Shown here in pieces: positions 27,441 to 36,227 of a DNA stretch of 64,000 nucleotides. The DNA comes from Vibrio sp. ED004 (GTDB lineage Bacteria > Pseudomonadota > Gammaproteobacteria > Enterobacterales > Vibrionaceae). A program made the translations under genes and the position numbers. Below the pieces are notes generated by a model that worked only from the letters and a program-made list of their open reading frames with translations, ran no database searches and was not told the origin of the DNA. The DNA lies in contig NZ_CP066150.1 of the NCBI RefSeq assembly GCF_023206395.1, positions 992,001-1,056,000 on the forward strand. Direction: 5' to 3'. Numbering within the stretch: position 1 is the first letter of the stretch; each line of letters starts with the position of its first letter.

Positions 27441-28731
27441 GGTTCATCGCGGATTAGCGGGAACTAAAAACAAAAAAACGGTAGTAAGTGATATGGTTTA
27501 GTCGCCAAACAAAAATCATACACAAACTACCGTTTTCATGCCGAATCATACTTTCCTATCTTCATTCTGGGAAGGCTTTAAAATAGTAAAGTCTCACCAG
27601 ACAGCATCACTTGTTACACTAACTCTTAAACCTAATTCTGAGGCTAAATGCCTTTGCGGTCTTGAAGCTGAGGCTATCCATGAGTATCAATGGCGTCATG
27701 TGAAAGAGGCCATGTTGTTCAATGTTCCTGTTGAGCTTTCCGTTCAAACTCGAAGGATCAAGTGTCGTGACTGCGGCATAAAAACAGAGTTTCTATCTTG
27801 GTTAGAGCTTATGCTCGTATAACGACGCGTCTAAAAAAGCTATATAGAACAACTACTGCCTCTTCTTCCCATTAAGCATATCTCCCAGTTAACGAGCGTT
27901 CATTGGCACACCATTAAAGAGATAGATAAACGTCGACTTCGCCAAGTGGTACCGTCAGTGAAATGGGAAGGGCTAAGGCAACTCGTCATGGACGAGTTCG
28001 CCATCTTTAAAGGGCACCGATATGCCACAGTCATCGCTGATGCTAAGACTCACCAAGTCATTTGATAGGTTAGGTCGTAGCCGCAGGACATACGACCGTT
28101 TTTCGAGCAGTTAGGCAAGCATGGTAACAATATCGAAGCGGTCGCAATGGACATGAATACGGCTTTTGACCTTGAAGTTCAAGCGCACTGCCCGAATGCA
28201 AAAATCGTTTACGACTTATTCCATGTTGTTGCTAAGTTCGGTCGTGAGGTGATGGATAGAGTCAGAGTCGACCAAGCTAACAAACTCAAGCAGGATAAAA
28301 AAGCGAGGCAATGTGTGAAGCGCTCACGCTGGGTACTGCTGAAAAACAGAGGTAATTTAAATGCACGACAAGATAGCTATCTTACTGAAATATTGAATAT
28401 CAATAAGGACTTGATGGCCACTTATATACTCGGCTCACAACTCAAAGAGCTTTGGTACTGTAAATCAGAAGCACATGCTAAGGGGCTCTGGGAGGTATGG
28501 TGGGCACAAGTGCAAGAGAGTGGAATTAAGCCATTGAAAGAGTTTGCACGAAAACTGAGGCCTTATCTTCACGGTATTATTGCATCGGCAACTTATCCGC
28601 TCAACACCTGCACATTGGAAGGGATAAACAACAAAATAAAGTTAATCAAGCGAATGGGGTATGGATATCGAGATACAGACTACTTCTTCTTGAAGATAAA
28701 AGCGGCTTTCCCCGGAAAGCCGCGATGAACC
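27441..28731 (+). mobile_element. ISL3-family insertion sequence, copy 2 (1291 bp)
   Basis: It has the same GGTTCATCGCGG terminal repeats and orientation as copy 1. The 8-bp duplication ATAAAAAA flanks it exactly (27433-27440 and 28732-28739); this is the reverse complement of copy 1's TTTTTTAT. It has split the phaC/nap intergenic terminator from phaC. Separate target duplications show that each copy inserted on its own. About seven substitutions or indels distinguish the copies. Confidence 0.93.
27538..28728 (+). pseudogene. ISL3-family transposase, copy 2, frameshifted
   Basis: It starts as copy 1 but loses frame at about 27808 (one C missing, GAGCTT against GAGCCTT) and regains it at an extra A near 27838. 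It then has three one-base deletions between 28064 and 28086 (TTGGAT to TTGAT, AGGGTT to AGGTT, CAAGG to CAGG) that together restore frame but leave a stop (TTTGA) between. The catalytic DEFAIFKGHR segment and the whole C-terminal half (28147-28728) are intact here, unlike copy 1. The lesions of the two copies do not overlap, so each is repaired by reference to the other. Confidence 0.88.
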
Positions 28732-28733
28732 AT

Positions 28734-28763
28734 AAAAAAGCCACTGAATTCAGTGGCTTTTTA
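28734..28763. terminator. Bidirectional terminator between the nap operon and (originally) phaC
   Basis: A perfect 14-bp palindrome (28735-28748 with 28749-28762) folds as a hairpin around gaattc, with T runs on both strands. The ISL3 copy sits in its plus-strand A run, equal to the T tail of the nap-side minus-strand terminator. It still serves the minus-strand nap operon. Confidence 0.88.
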
Positions 28764-28814
28764 GTGTCAACTTATCTCAAGCATAACTGGAAAAAGTTAA
28801 CGCAATCTCGATTC

Positions 28815-28952
28815 TTAATCGATTTCTTTGTCTTTACCCATAGATAAAATCCAAAGAGATACGGCTGCAACACCTGCGAAGCCGCCCAGGATGATAACTG
28901 GCATAGCGCTGTAACCTAGGATGTGCCAAATTACGCTTTCTAAAGTACTCAT
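28815..28952 (-). CDS. TIGR02808-like 45-residue membrane protein, nap-associated
   Basis: This short gene reads MSTLESVIWHILGYSAMPVI, then a membrane helix (about residues 18-38), then the polar end SMGKDKEID. AAGGAG lies 7 bases before its ATG and only 11 bases separate it from the napC stop, so it is the last gene of the nap operon. It resembles the TIGR02808 family of short proteins (about 43-45 residues) that I recall beside nap genes in Vibrio and relatives. Its role is unknown; a small helper of NapC or quinol oxidation is conceivable. Confidence 0.82.
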   Translation of the reverse strand: MSTLESVIWHILGYSAMPVIILGGFAGVAAVSLWILSMGKDKEID

Positions 28953-28963
28953 TCAATCGCTCC

Positions 28964-29545
28964 TTATTGCCAGCCTTCAACGCCGTGCATGTCTGGTAGT
29001 TTGTGTGCAATACCTTTGTGACAGTCTACACACGTTTTCTCACCAGAAGCTAGCGCTGTCGAGTGCTGTTTCGCACTACGAGGGCTCTGCTCTGAGAAGT
29101 CCATGTAATCGAACTGGTGACAGTTACGACACTCAAGTGAATCGTTCTTTTTCAATCGAGCCCATTCACGCTCTGCTAAGTGATGACGACGCTCTTTGAA
29201 TTTCTCAGGAGTATCAATCGTCTTAGAAATAAAGTGCGCATATAGCTCTTTTGATGCTTGAACTTTACGAACGATTTTATCAGTCCACTCATGCGGTACG
29301 TGACAGTCTGAACAGATTGCACGAACGCCTGAACGGTTAGAGTAGTGAATCGTTTCTTGGATCTCTTCAACAATAGGTGCGTGACAGCCAGAACAGAATT
29401 CTTCTGTGTTGGTTGCTTCCATACCCGTGTTAAATGCACCCCAGAACAAAAGACCGCCCGAGAAACCCAAGAATAAAACAACGCCTACCGCTGCTTTACT
29501 TGGTGTCGCGAGTCTTTTCCAAAACGCTTTAAGTAATTTTATCAT
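28964..29545 (-). CDS. napC: Cytochrome c-type protein NapC
   Basis: It carries electrons from quinol to the periplasmic NapAB complex. The 193-residue protein has one N-terminal membrane anchor ([20 protein letters not shown]) and four CxxCH haem sites: CSGCH, CSDCH, CRNCH and CVDCH. This is the tetrahaem NapC/NirT pattern. It follows napB with 29 bases between. No NapG or NapH is encoded here, so NapC must be the quinol dehydrogenase of this Nap system. Confidence 0.95.
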   Translation of the reverse strand: MIKLLKAFWKRLATPSKAAVGVVLFLGFSGGLLFWGAFNTGMEATNTEEFCSGCHAPIVEEIQETIHYSNRSGVRAICSDCHVPHEWTDKIVRKVQASKELYAHFISKTIDTPEKFKERRHHLAEREWARLKKNDSLECRNCHQFDYMDFSEQSPRSAKQHSTALASGEKTCVDCHKGIAHKLPDMHGVEGWQ

Positions 29546-29574
29546 GTATAGCCTCTCTTACAGTCCGGCTACGA

Positions 29575-30036
29575 TTAACGCAGTGAATCTACAGGTTTGA
29601 ACTCGTTCTCAACTAGTGGTTTTGCATTAGCTTGAGGAACGTGACACTGCAGACAGAAGTAACGACGAGGTGACACATCAGCAAGAACGGCGTCTTCACG
29701 GTTCATGTAGTGAGTTACACTCACCTTAGTTGCACCCATTTCTTTTGCATTTTTCCAGCTGTGGCAAGACAGACATTTGTTTGCGTTTAAAGAAACTTCG
29801 TAGCTACGAATTGTGTGAGGTACCAATGGTGGTTGGTATACGTAATCGCTCTCTAGCACTTGGTCGCGTGGGAACTTTTTAAAGTCGTCCGCTGCGCGAG
29901 TTGCTTCTAGTTCACTTGCACCACGTAGAGATTCTACGCCACCAATGCCGCCTGGGTTATCCAGCTCAGCTTCAGCTTGAACTGCACCAGCTAGTAAAAG
30001 ACCAGCTGATAGTAGGGCAGTAATCAGTTTTTTCAT
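29575..30036 (-). CDS. napB: Periplasmic nitrate reductase small subunit, dihaem cytochrome NapB
   Basis: The 153-residue protein has a Sec signal peptide (MKKLITALLSAGLLLAGAVQA) and two CxxCH haem sites, CLSCH and CLQCH, with histidine ligands nearby (VPHTIRSYE and VTHYMN). It passes electrons from NapC to the NapA active site. A 110-bp gap containing a strong hairpin separates it from napA. RBS-like AGAAATTAA lies just before its start. Confidence 0.95.
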   Translation of the reverse strand: MKKLITALLSAGLLLAGAVQAEAELDNPGGIGGVESLRGASELEATRAADDFKKFPRDQVLESDYVYQPPLVPHTIRSYEVSLNANKCLSCHSWKNAKEMGATKVSVTHYMNREDAVLADVSPRRYFCLQCHVPQANAKPLVENEFKPVDSLR

Positions 30037-30072
30037 GTTAATTTCTCCGCCTAAAGGCTAATTCTTTGAGAG

Positions 30073-30106
30073 GACTACTTTTTTCAAAACAGTGAAAAAA
30101 GTAGTC
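30073..30106 (-). promoter_or_regulatory. Intercistronic hairpin between napA and napB
   Basis: A perfect 14-bp stem (gactacttttttca / tgaaaaaagtagtc) with a 6-nt loop lies 40 bases past the napA stop. On the coding strand the stem ends in a GTAGTC arm rather than a T run, so it looks like an mRNA-stabilising or partial-attenuation structure rather than a full terminator. Confidence 0.6.
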
Positions 30107-30146
30107 GCAATATTAGATACTTAAGATCGTCTCTCTAAGCCTAGGC

Positions 30147-32636
30147 TTAAGCGACTTTAGTGATCTTAACTGGACACTTCTTGTAGTCCGTCTGTTTAGA
30201 CAGAGGATCCGTTGCATCCAAGATCAACTTGTTGATCAGAATTCTTGCATCAAAGAATGGTACGAATACCAAGCCTTGTGGTGGACGGTTACGGCCGCGA
30301 GTTTCAACACGCACACGAACTTCACCACGTTTATTTTCGATAAGAACTTCATCACCACGGCGAAGACCACGAGCTTTAGCGTCAGCAGGGTGGATGTAGC
30401 AAAGTGCATCCGGTACTGCTTTGTAAAGTTCTGGTACACGACGAGTCATAGTACCTGTGTGCCAGTGCTCAAGAACACGACCTGTACATAGCCACATATC
30501 GTATTCATCGTTTGGTACTTCAGGTGGCGCTTCGTATGGAGCATTGATGATCAGTGCTTTACCATCTGGCTTACCGTAGAAGTCCCAATCAGAACCTTTC
30601 TTAGCGTATGGATCTGAACCTTCTTTAAAGCGCCATAGTGTCTCTTTACCGTCAACAACAGGCCAACGTAGACCACGAACTTTGTGGTAGCGATCGTATG
30701 GTGCTAAATCGTGACCGTGGCCGCGACCAAAGGCTGCGTATTCTTCGAATAGACCTTTTTGAACGTAGAAACCTTGTGCTTGTGCATCGTCGTTAAGCTC
30801 TTGAGCTTCAGACAGAGGGAAAGCATCAACATTGCCGTTTTTGTAAAGCACGTCGTACATGGTTTTGCCACGGTACTCAGGCATTTTCGCAACCAGTTCT
30901 TCACCCCAAACTTCTTCAATAGTGAAGCGCTTAGAGAACTCCATGATTTGCCATAGATCAGACTTTGCTTCACCTACCGTTTTCACTTGTTGGTACCATG
31001 CTTGTGTACGACGCTCTGCGTTACCGTAAGCACCTTCTTTCTCAATCCACATTGCTGTAGGAAGGATAAGGTCAGCTGCTTGAGCTGTTGCTGTTGGGTA
31101 CGGGTCTGAACAAACAATGAAGTTATCTGGGTTACGGTAACCAGGCAGACGCTCAGTGTTGATGTTTGGACCTGCTTGCATGTTGTTGTTACACATTACC
31201 CAGTAAGCGTTGATCGTACCGTCTTTTAATGCACGGTCTTGAGCAACAGCGTGTTTACCAGGTTTTGCTGGGATAGTGCCTTCTGGAAGTTTCCAGATGT
31301 CTTCTGCAATTTTACGGTGTTTAGGGTTAGCAACCACCATATCTGCAGGTAGACGGTGAGAGAACGTGCCTACTTCACGAGCTGTACCACACGCAGATGG
31401 TTGACCAGTTAGTGAGAATGGGCTGTTACCTGGAGTAGAAATCTTACCTGTTAGAAGGTGGATGTTGTACACAAGGCTGTTCATCCATACGCCACGAGTA
31501 TGTTGGTTCATACCCATAGTCCAAAGTGACATTACTTTGATGTTTGGATCGGCGTATTGCTTAGCCAGCTTGATAAGGTCATCTTGAGATACACCTGACA
31601 TTTCAGACGCTTTCTCAACTGTGTACTCAGCAACAGACGCTTTGTAGTCTTCGAAAGAGATAGCAGTCATTGCGCCTGAGTTAGGGTTTGCTGCTGCTTT
31701 CTGTAGAGGATCGTCGTCACGAAGGCCGTAACCGATGTCTGTTGTTGCTTGCTTGAAGTTCGTGTGTTTGTTCACGAAGTCCCAGTTAACTGCATCGTTT
31801 TGGATGATGTAGTTTGCGATGAAGTTTGCAATCGCAAGGTCAGACTGAGGGTTGAAGATGTAACCAGTGTCTGCAAGCTCAAAAGAACGGTGGTAGTAAG
31901 TAGACAGTACGTTTACTTGAACGTGTGGGTGGCTTAGACGACGATCTGTAATACGAGTCCATAGTACTGGGTGCATTTCTGCCATGTTTGAACCCCACAG
32001 TACAAATGCGTCTGCGTGTTCAAAGTCATCGTAACAACCCATTGGCTCATCGATACCGAAGGTACGCATGAATGCACCTACCGCAGAAGCCATACAGTGA
32101 CGAGCGTTTGGATCGATGTTGTTTGAACGGAAACCCGCTTTCATCATCTTAACGGCTGCGTAGCCTTCCATTACTGTCCACTGACCAGAACCGAACATAC
32201 CAACACCTGTTGGGCCGTTCTTCTTAAGAGATGCTTTCCATTTCTCAGCCATCACGTCGAACGCTTTGTCCCAAGATACTGGTGCAAAATCACCATCTTT
32301 ATGGAACTCGCCATCTTTCATACGAAGAAGAGGCTGTTCTAGACGGTCTTTGCCGTACATGATTTTTGAAAGGAAGTAGCCTTTGATACAGTTAAGGCCT
32401 TTGTTTACCGGTGCTTCTGGGTCGCCTTGAGTTGCAACCACTTTGCCGTTTTGAGTACCTACTAGTACCGAACAGCCCGTACCACAAAAACGACAAGGCG
32501 CTTTATCCCACGTGATTTTTGTTTGATCAGAGCTAGCAATCAGGTTGGTTGCTGTTGCTGGTAGTGTTACACCTGCAACGGCTGCCGCTGATGCAGCTGC
32601 GTTTGCTTTCACAAACGCACGTCTTGTCATTTTCAT
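30147..32636 (-). CDS. napA: Periplasmic nitrate reductase catalytic subunit NapA
   Basis: It reduces nitrate to nitrite in the periplasm with Mo-bis-MGD and one [4Fe-4S] cluster. The Tat signal is [16 protein letters not shown] at residues 4-19. The cluster cysteines are Cys48, Cys51, Cys55 and Cys83 (CRFCGTGC...NCIKG). The molybdenum-ligand cysteine is Cys181 in [13 protein letters not shown]. At 829 residues it is the usual length. Its first four bases overlap the end of napD (ATGA), which indicates coupled translation. The enzyme is the core of the napFDABC operon. Confidence 0.97.
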   Translation of the reverse strand: MKMTRRAFVKANAAASAAAVAGVTLPATATNLIASSDQTKITWDKAPCRFCGTGCSVLVGTQNGKVVATQGDPEAPVNKGLNCIKGYFLSKIMYGKDRLEQPLLRMKDGEFHKDGDFAPVSWDKAFDVMAEKWKASLKKNGPTGVGMFGSGQWTVMEGYAAVKMMKAGFRSNNIDPNARHCMASAVGAFMRTFGIDEPMGCYDDFEHADAFVLWGSNMAEMHPVLWTRITDRRLSHPHVQVNVLSTYYHRSFELADTGYIFNPQSDLAIANFIANYIIQNDAVNWDFVNKHTNFKQATTDIGYGLRDDDPLQKAAANPNSGAMTAISFEDYKASVAEYTVEKASEMSGVSQDDLIKLAKQYADPNIKVMSLWTMGMNQHTRGVWMNSLVYNIHLLTGKISTPGNSPFSLTGQPSACGTAREVGTFSHRLPADMVVANPKHRKIAEDIWKLPEGTIPAKPGKHAVAQDRALKDGTINAYWVMCNNNMQAGPNINTERLPGYRNPDNFIVCSDPYPTATAQAADLILPTAMWIEKEGAYGNAERRTQAWYQQVKTVGEAKSDLWQIMEFSKRFTIEEVWGEELVAKMPEYRGKTMYDVLYKNGNVDAFPLSEAQELNDDAQAQGFYVQKGLFEEYAAFGRGHGHDLAPYDRYHKVRGLRWPVVDGKETLWRFKEGSDPYAKKGSDWDFYGKPDGKALIINAPYEAPPEVPNDEYDMWLCTGRVLEHWHTGTMTRRVPELYKAVPDALCYIHPADAKARGLRRGDEVLIENKRGEVRVRVETRGRNRPPQGLVFVPFFDARILINKLILDATDPLSKQTDYKKCPVKITKVA

Positions 32637-32938
32637 ACTTCACCCTCAAGTTGAGAATTGTTGCTTCCAGTTTCTAAATCCGTTTCTTCTAGTCCAGTTT
32701 CGATTTGGTGATAAACCAAAGCTGTCCCTAAAACGTTCTTAATGTTGTTTATTGCTTCGATGGTGTCCGTTACAAAACCTTGGTTTTCGGTTTCTAGGAC
32801 CACGATGATTTTGCCTTCAGGGCTATCTCCGTAGATCTCAGCGTTATCGAATTGCTCGATCTCTGCTTTGATCTCATTGAGATGCTCTGGGCTCACATGC
32901 ACGACTAAACTTGATATATGCACTTCATTTAGTGCCAT
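32633..32938 (-). CDS. napD: NapA chaperone NapD
   Basis: This 101-residue cytoplasmic protein binds the NapA Tat signal peptide and holds it until the cofactor is inserted. It starts [20 protein letters not shown], the family hallmark, with the ferredoxin-like fold and a variable acidic tail ([13 protein letters not shown]). It is translationally coupled to napA by an ATGA overlap and lies 22 bases after napF. Confidence 0.92.
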   Translation of the reverse strand: MALNEVHISSLVVHVSPEHLNEIKAEIEQFDNAEIYGDSPEGKIIVVLETENQGFVTDTIEAINNIKNVLGTALVYHQIETGLEETDLETGSNNSQLEGEV

Positions 32939-32960
32939 AAATTGCTCTCGTTATTTTTAT

Positions 32961-33440
32961 TTATGCATTACTCACAAGAATAGCTGAAGTAGGGCAAACT
33001 GCTACGCAGGCTCCACAACCGTTACACTCATTTAACTCGATTTTTGGTAGAGCAACACTGCCTGCTCTAAGTTGAAATTGAATGGCCATAGGTTCACACA
33101 TGTCACCACAGCTTCGGCATTCAACATTTTGTTGCGCTAAACACTTATCAGAAATACGTGCTTTTGCTTGCCAAGGCTCTCCTTGCTTTGGCTTAAAAAT
33201 GGGTTCAGGACAAACGTCTGCACACTGATAGCAGAACGTACATTCCTCAATTGAGAAATCGACAGTAGGAAACCCACCATCGCCTACAATGATTATCTCA
33301 GTCTCACAACTCTCGATGCATTTACCGCAGCGAGTGCAGTCATCTGCAAAGCTTTCTAGGTTTTTAATCCAAGGCAAACGAATCTGGCTTGAATCAACTT
33401 TTCGTCTAGAAAATAGACGGCGTTTTGATAGATCTACCAC
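32961..33440 (-). CDS. napF: Ferredoxin-type protein NapF
   Basis: The 159-residue cytoplasmic protein has four cysteine clusters fitting 4Fe-4S binding: CTRCGKCIESCE, CTFCYQCADVCP, CRSCGDMCEP and CNGCGACVAVCP. NapF is thought to help NapA maturation or cluster loading. The start is GTG at 33440; a GGG six bases upstream is the only Shine-Dalgarno-like match and no in-frame ATG is nearby. It is the first gene of the nap operon, with the regulatory region at 33441-33693 upstream. Confidence 0.9.
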   Translation of the reverse strand: MVDLSKRRLFSRRKVDSSQIRLPWIKNLESFADDCTRCGKCIESCETEIIIVGDGGFPTVDFSIEECTFCYQCADVCPEPIFKPKQGEPWQAKARISDKCLAQQNVECRSCGDMCEPMAIQFQLRAGSVALPKIELNECNGCGACVAVCPTSAILVSNA

Positions 33441-33520
33441 TAGATACCCATAGATGTTGCTAAGATGTTGTAATTGTAGGTCATTATTCCATTAATATCT
33501 TGTAATTTGTCCTCACAAGT

Positions 33521-33526
33521 AGTGTA
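33521..33526 (-). promoter_or_regulatory. Candidate -10 element of the nap operon
   Basis: TACACT on the minus strand would place transcription start near 33514. The NarP-like site at 33549-33564 would then be centred near -42, the position of a typical activator site. No clear -35 is seen, as expected for activated promoters. Confidence 0.4.
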
Positions 33527-33548
33527 GTTTTAGAAACAATTGTATAAA

Positions 33549-33564
33549 TACCCCCTTAGGGCTA
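33549..33564 (-). promoter_or_regulatory. NarP-like 7-2-7 site in the napF-narQ intergenic region
   Basis: TACCCCC-TT-AGGGCTA is two inverted heptamers separated by two bases, the arrangement NarP needs; each heptamer matches TACYYMT at about six of seven positions. It lies 110 bases before napF and 130 before narQ. Match to the E. coli consensus is by eye. Confidence 0.65.
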
Positions 33565-33578
33565 ATTGGGGGCATATA

Positions 33579-33592
33579 TTGTCTCAGATCAA
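33579..33592 (-). promoter_or_regulatory. FNR-like site in the nap promoter region
   Basis: TTGTCTCAGATCAA fits TTGAT-N4-ATCAA with one perfect half (ATCAA) and one half off by two bases. It lies upstream of the NarP-like site, in the same order as at E. coli napF. Confidence 0.5.
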
Positions 33593-33693
33593 TAAATTAC
33601 GAAGCGAGTGATCACATATTGAATGGAGCTATGATTTTTGATGTGTGACAATACGATCTTGCTGGCAAGTCATTTATCAATAGGAAGGCTCTT

Positions 33694-35424
33694 TTGCTTA
33701 TAAAACCGGTTTCATCTGTAACGAGTACGATAGCTAAGTCACTGCTGTCTATACTGCTGTTGTCGGTTGCTACGACAGGCTTTGCTATCTTTACATTGGC
33801 TTCAAGTTTGAATGATGCAGAAGCGGTGAACATCGCAGGTTCAATGCGCATGCAGAGCTACCGTCTAGCCCATGATATTCAAATAGAATCAGTTGATTAT
33901 GATTCTCATATCCGTGAATTCGAAAGCTCTCTTTACTCACCGTCGATGACCAACTTGGTAAGTTGGGAAGTTCCGGCAGACATCACAGAAGACTACTATC
34001 TCATCATTGGCCGTTGGCATGAACTGAAACGTGTATTGAACAGTGAAGATCGCAAACACTATCTTGTGTTGGTTGAAAACTTCGTGACTGAAATCGATGG
34101 CTTTGTTTTTAAGCTGCAAGAGTTCTCAGAAGATAAGCTGATAAAACTTGCGTGGGCTGGTGGTATTGGTTTGGGCGGAATTCTCGTCATATCTCTTTTT
34201 GTTGTTCACTTTGTACGTAAACAGGTTGTTAAACCGTTGCATGCCTTAGTTGGAGCCAGCCAGCGAATCAAGAACAGTGATTTTGAGGTAGAACTCAAAG
34301 TGACCAGTAGCAATGAAATGGGCATTTTGACGAAAACCTTTAACTCAATGGCGAAAGATCTGGGTGTGCTTTATCGCAATCTTGAAGATGCGGTGGATGC
34401 TAAGACGGTAGAGCTACAAAATGCCAACCAGTCACTGCAGGCACTTTATAACTCGTCACAAGAGCTCACGGTTACGCGTATCGCGCCTGAAAATTTCCGA
34501 GCTATCTTGCAGCACCTCGTGAGCTTGGAAGGAATAGAATCATTGAGACTTGAGATCGTAGATAACTCAGGCCGTTCATTGATTATGGATGAAGGTTACG
34601 ATTCCAATTTAGATTACGAAAAGTTCGAGATGAAGCTGGATGATAACGAACTTATTCTCGGCTATTTATACTGCTCTTATCATCACGGACATTCTACCAA
34701 GGCGCTGATCGAGAGTTTTATTCAACTGTTATCTCGAGCTATTTATTATAATCGGGCCCAAAAGAAAGCCGAACAGCTTATTATTATGGAAGAACGTGCG
34801 ACGATCGCACGTGAGTTGCACGATTCATTGGCTCAATCACTGTCCTATTTGAAAATCCAAGTTACATTATTAAAGCGTGTGATTGGTAAATTGCCAGAGC
34901 AGCAACACAGAGAACAGTCAGAGCAAATAGCGTCGGAAATCGGTAATGGATTAGCAGACGCCTATACTCAGCTAAGAGAGCTACTCACCACATTTAGGTT
35001 GACCATAAAAGAGGGCAACTTTGGAGATGCCTTGAGCACCATGCTTGAGGAACTCAGTGAAAGGACCGATGCGAAGATTAACCTCACCAATAATCTTTCA
35101 TCGATTGAACTTGATGCACACAGTCAGGTTCACTTGCTTCAATTGATTCGTGAAGCAACAATAAACGCAATAAAACACGCCAATGCCGACTTGATAGATG
35201 TATGCTGTATCGATGAGGACGGTGAAGTGTTAGTCGTGATTAAAGATAATGGAGACGGCTTTGACTCAAGTAGTTCTAAAATGAACCACTATGGGATGAG
35301 CATTATGCAGGAGCGTGCGGCAAGACTGAATGGCGACTTAACGATTGAAGCGGCTCAAGGTGAAGGCTGTACAGTCATATTGAAATATAAAAGTTTGAAG
35401 GAAGTTAAAGTTGACGATTTGTAA
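33694..35424 (+). CDS. narQ: Nitrate/nitrite sensor histidine kinase NarQ
   Basis: It senses nitrate in the periplasm and phosphorylates NarP. The 576-residue protein has a TM near 15-35, the nitrate-binding P-box NIAGSMRMQSYRLAH at 46-60, a second TM near 155-172, a HAMP linker, a GAF-like central region and a HisKA_3 kinase with His376 in RATIARELHDSLAQ. The ATP-binding boxes INAIKHANAD and IKDNGDGF are present. The start is TTG 33694, preceded by AGGAAGG at five bases. Its end overlaps narP by 14 bases. Confidence 0.92.
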   Translation: MLIKPVSSVTSTIAKSLLSILLLSVATTGFAIFTLASSLNDAEAVNIAGSMRMQSYRLAHDIQIESVDYDSHIREFESSLYSPSMTNLVSWEVPADITEDYYLIIGRWHELKRVLNSEDRKHYLVLVENFVTEIDGFVFKLQEFSEDKLIKLAWAGGIGLGGILVISLFVVHFVRKQVVKPLHALVGASQRIKNSDFEVELKVTSSNEMGILTKTFNSMAKDLGVLYRNLEDAVDAKTVELQNANQSLQALYNSSQELTVTRIAPENFRAILQHLVSLEGIESLRLEIVDNSGRSLIMDEGYDSNLDYEKFEMKLDDNELILGYLYCSYHHGHSTKALIESFIQLLSRAIYYNRAQKKAEQLIIMEERATIARELHDSLAQSLSYLKIQVTLLKRVIGKLPEQQHREQSEQIASEIGNGLADAYTQLRELLTTFRLTIKEGNFGDALSTMLEELSERTDAKINLTNNLSSIELDAHSQVHLLQLIREATINAIKHANADLIDVCCIDEDGEVLVVIKDNGDGFDSSSSKMNHYGMSIMQERAARLNGDLTIEAAQGEGCTVILKYKSLKEVKVDDL

Positions 35425-36043
35425 AGTAATGCTGGTTGATGATCATCCATTGATGCGCAGAGGTATAAGCCAATTACTGAGCTTTGAAGACGAATTCGAA
35501 GTGATTGCAGAAGCAAGTAACGGCACGGAAGCAGTTGCTCTCGCTCATGAAGAAGAACCTGATTTGATCCTTTTGGATCTCAATATGAAAGGCATGTCTG
35601 GGTTAGATACCTTGAAAGCACTTCGTACTGACGGTTCAAGCGCAAACATTGTAATCCTAACTGTCTCTGACAGCCCGGCAGACATTGAAGCGATTGTAAA
35701 AGCGGGTGCTGATGGTTACTTGCTGAAAGACACTGAGCCTGATGAACTGATCGAACTGCTTAAGCAAGCACACAGTGGAGACAAAGCCTACAGCAGTGTG
35801 GTTGCTCGTTACCTAAACGATGCAGGTAGCCGCAACGACATCTTCGACCAACTGACTGAACGTGAAATGCAGATCCTTCAAGAAGTCGCAAAAGGTTACC
35901 GTAATAAGCAGATCGCTGACCACCTGTTCATTTCTGAATCGACAGTTAAGGTACATATGAAAAGCCTGCTGAAAAAGCTACAAGTACCTTCACGTACTGC
36001 AGCAACCGTTCTTTACCTAGAGCGTTACGGAGAAATGAAGTAG
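35411..36043 (+). CDS. narP: Response regulator NarP (NarL family)
   Basis: The 210-residue protein has a receiver domain with LVDDHP, the phospho-acceptor Asp56 (ILLDLNMKGM) and a LuxR-type helix-turn-helix (LTEREMQILQEVAKG...ESTVKVHMKSLLKKL). Start TTG 35411 lies inside narQ; GGAAG is just upstream. Overlap with the kinase and divergence from napF identify the pair as NarQ/NarP. It should bind the 7-2-7 site at 33549 and activate nap in nitrate. A terminator follows. Confidence 0.92.
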   Translation: MTICKVMLVDDHPLMRRGISQLLSFEDEFEVIAEASNGTEAVALAHEEEPDLILLDLNMKGMSGLDTLKALRTDGSSANIVILTVSDSPADIEAIVKAGADGYLLKDTEPDELIELLKQAHSGDKAYSSVVARYLNDAGSRNDIFDQLTEREMQILQEVAKGYRNKQIADHLFISESTVKVHMKSLLKKLQVPSRTAATVLYLERYGEMK

Positions 36044-36130
36044 GGCTTGTTCCTTTGAAATTAAACTATTTCAAGCCGTGCTGCTTATTTGTATCTCCAC
36101 AGCTTTAGCGATGTTGAGAAAGTGATATTA

Positions 36131-36165
36131 AAAAGGCGCTGAACTTATTAAGTTTAACGCCTTTT
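36131..36165. terminator. Bidirectional terminator between narP and dcuC
   Basis: A stem of about 17 bp with one mismatch and one G-T pair (36131-36147 with 36149-36165) has a short loop, with A/T runs on both sides, between convergent genes. Confidence 0.8.
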
Positions 36166-36227
36166 CTGTTTAAGCATTTTATATCTGTATTGGTGTTCTT
36201 GGTTAGCGGAACACAGGAACTTGAGGC

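Noticed and set aside
21198..28731. Composite transposon carrying the pha operon
   Set aside because: Each ISL3 copy has its own complete 8-bp duplication. A composite that moved as one unit would have a single duplication at its outer ends only.
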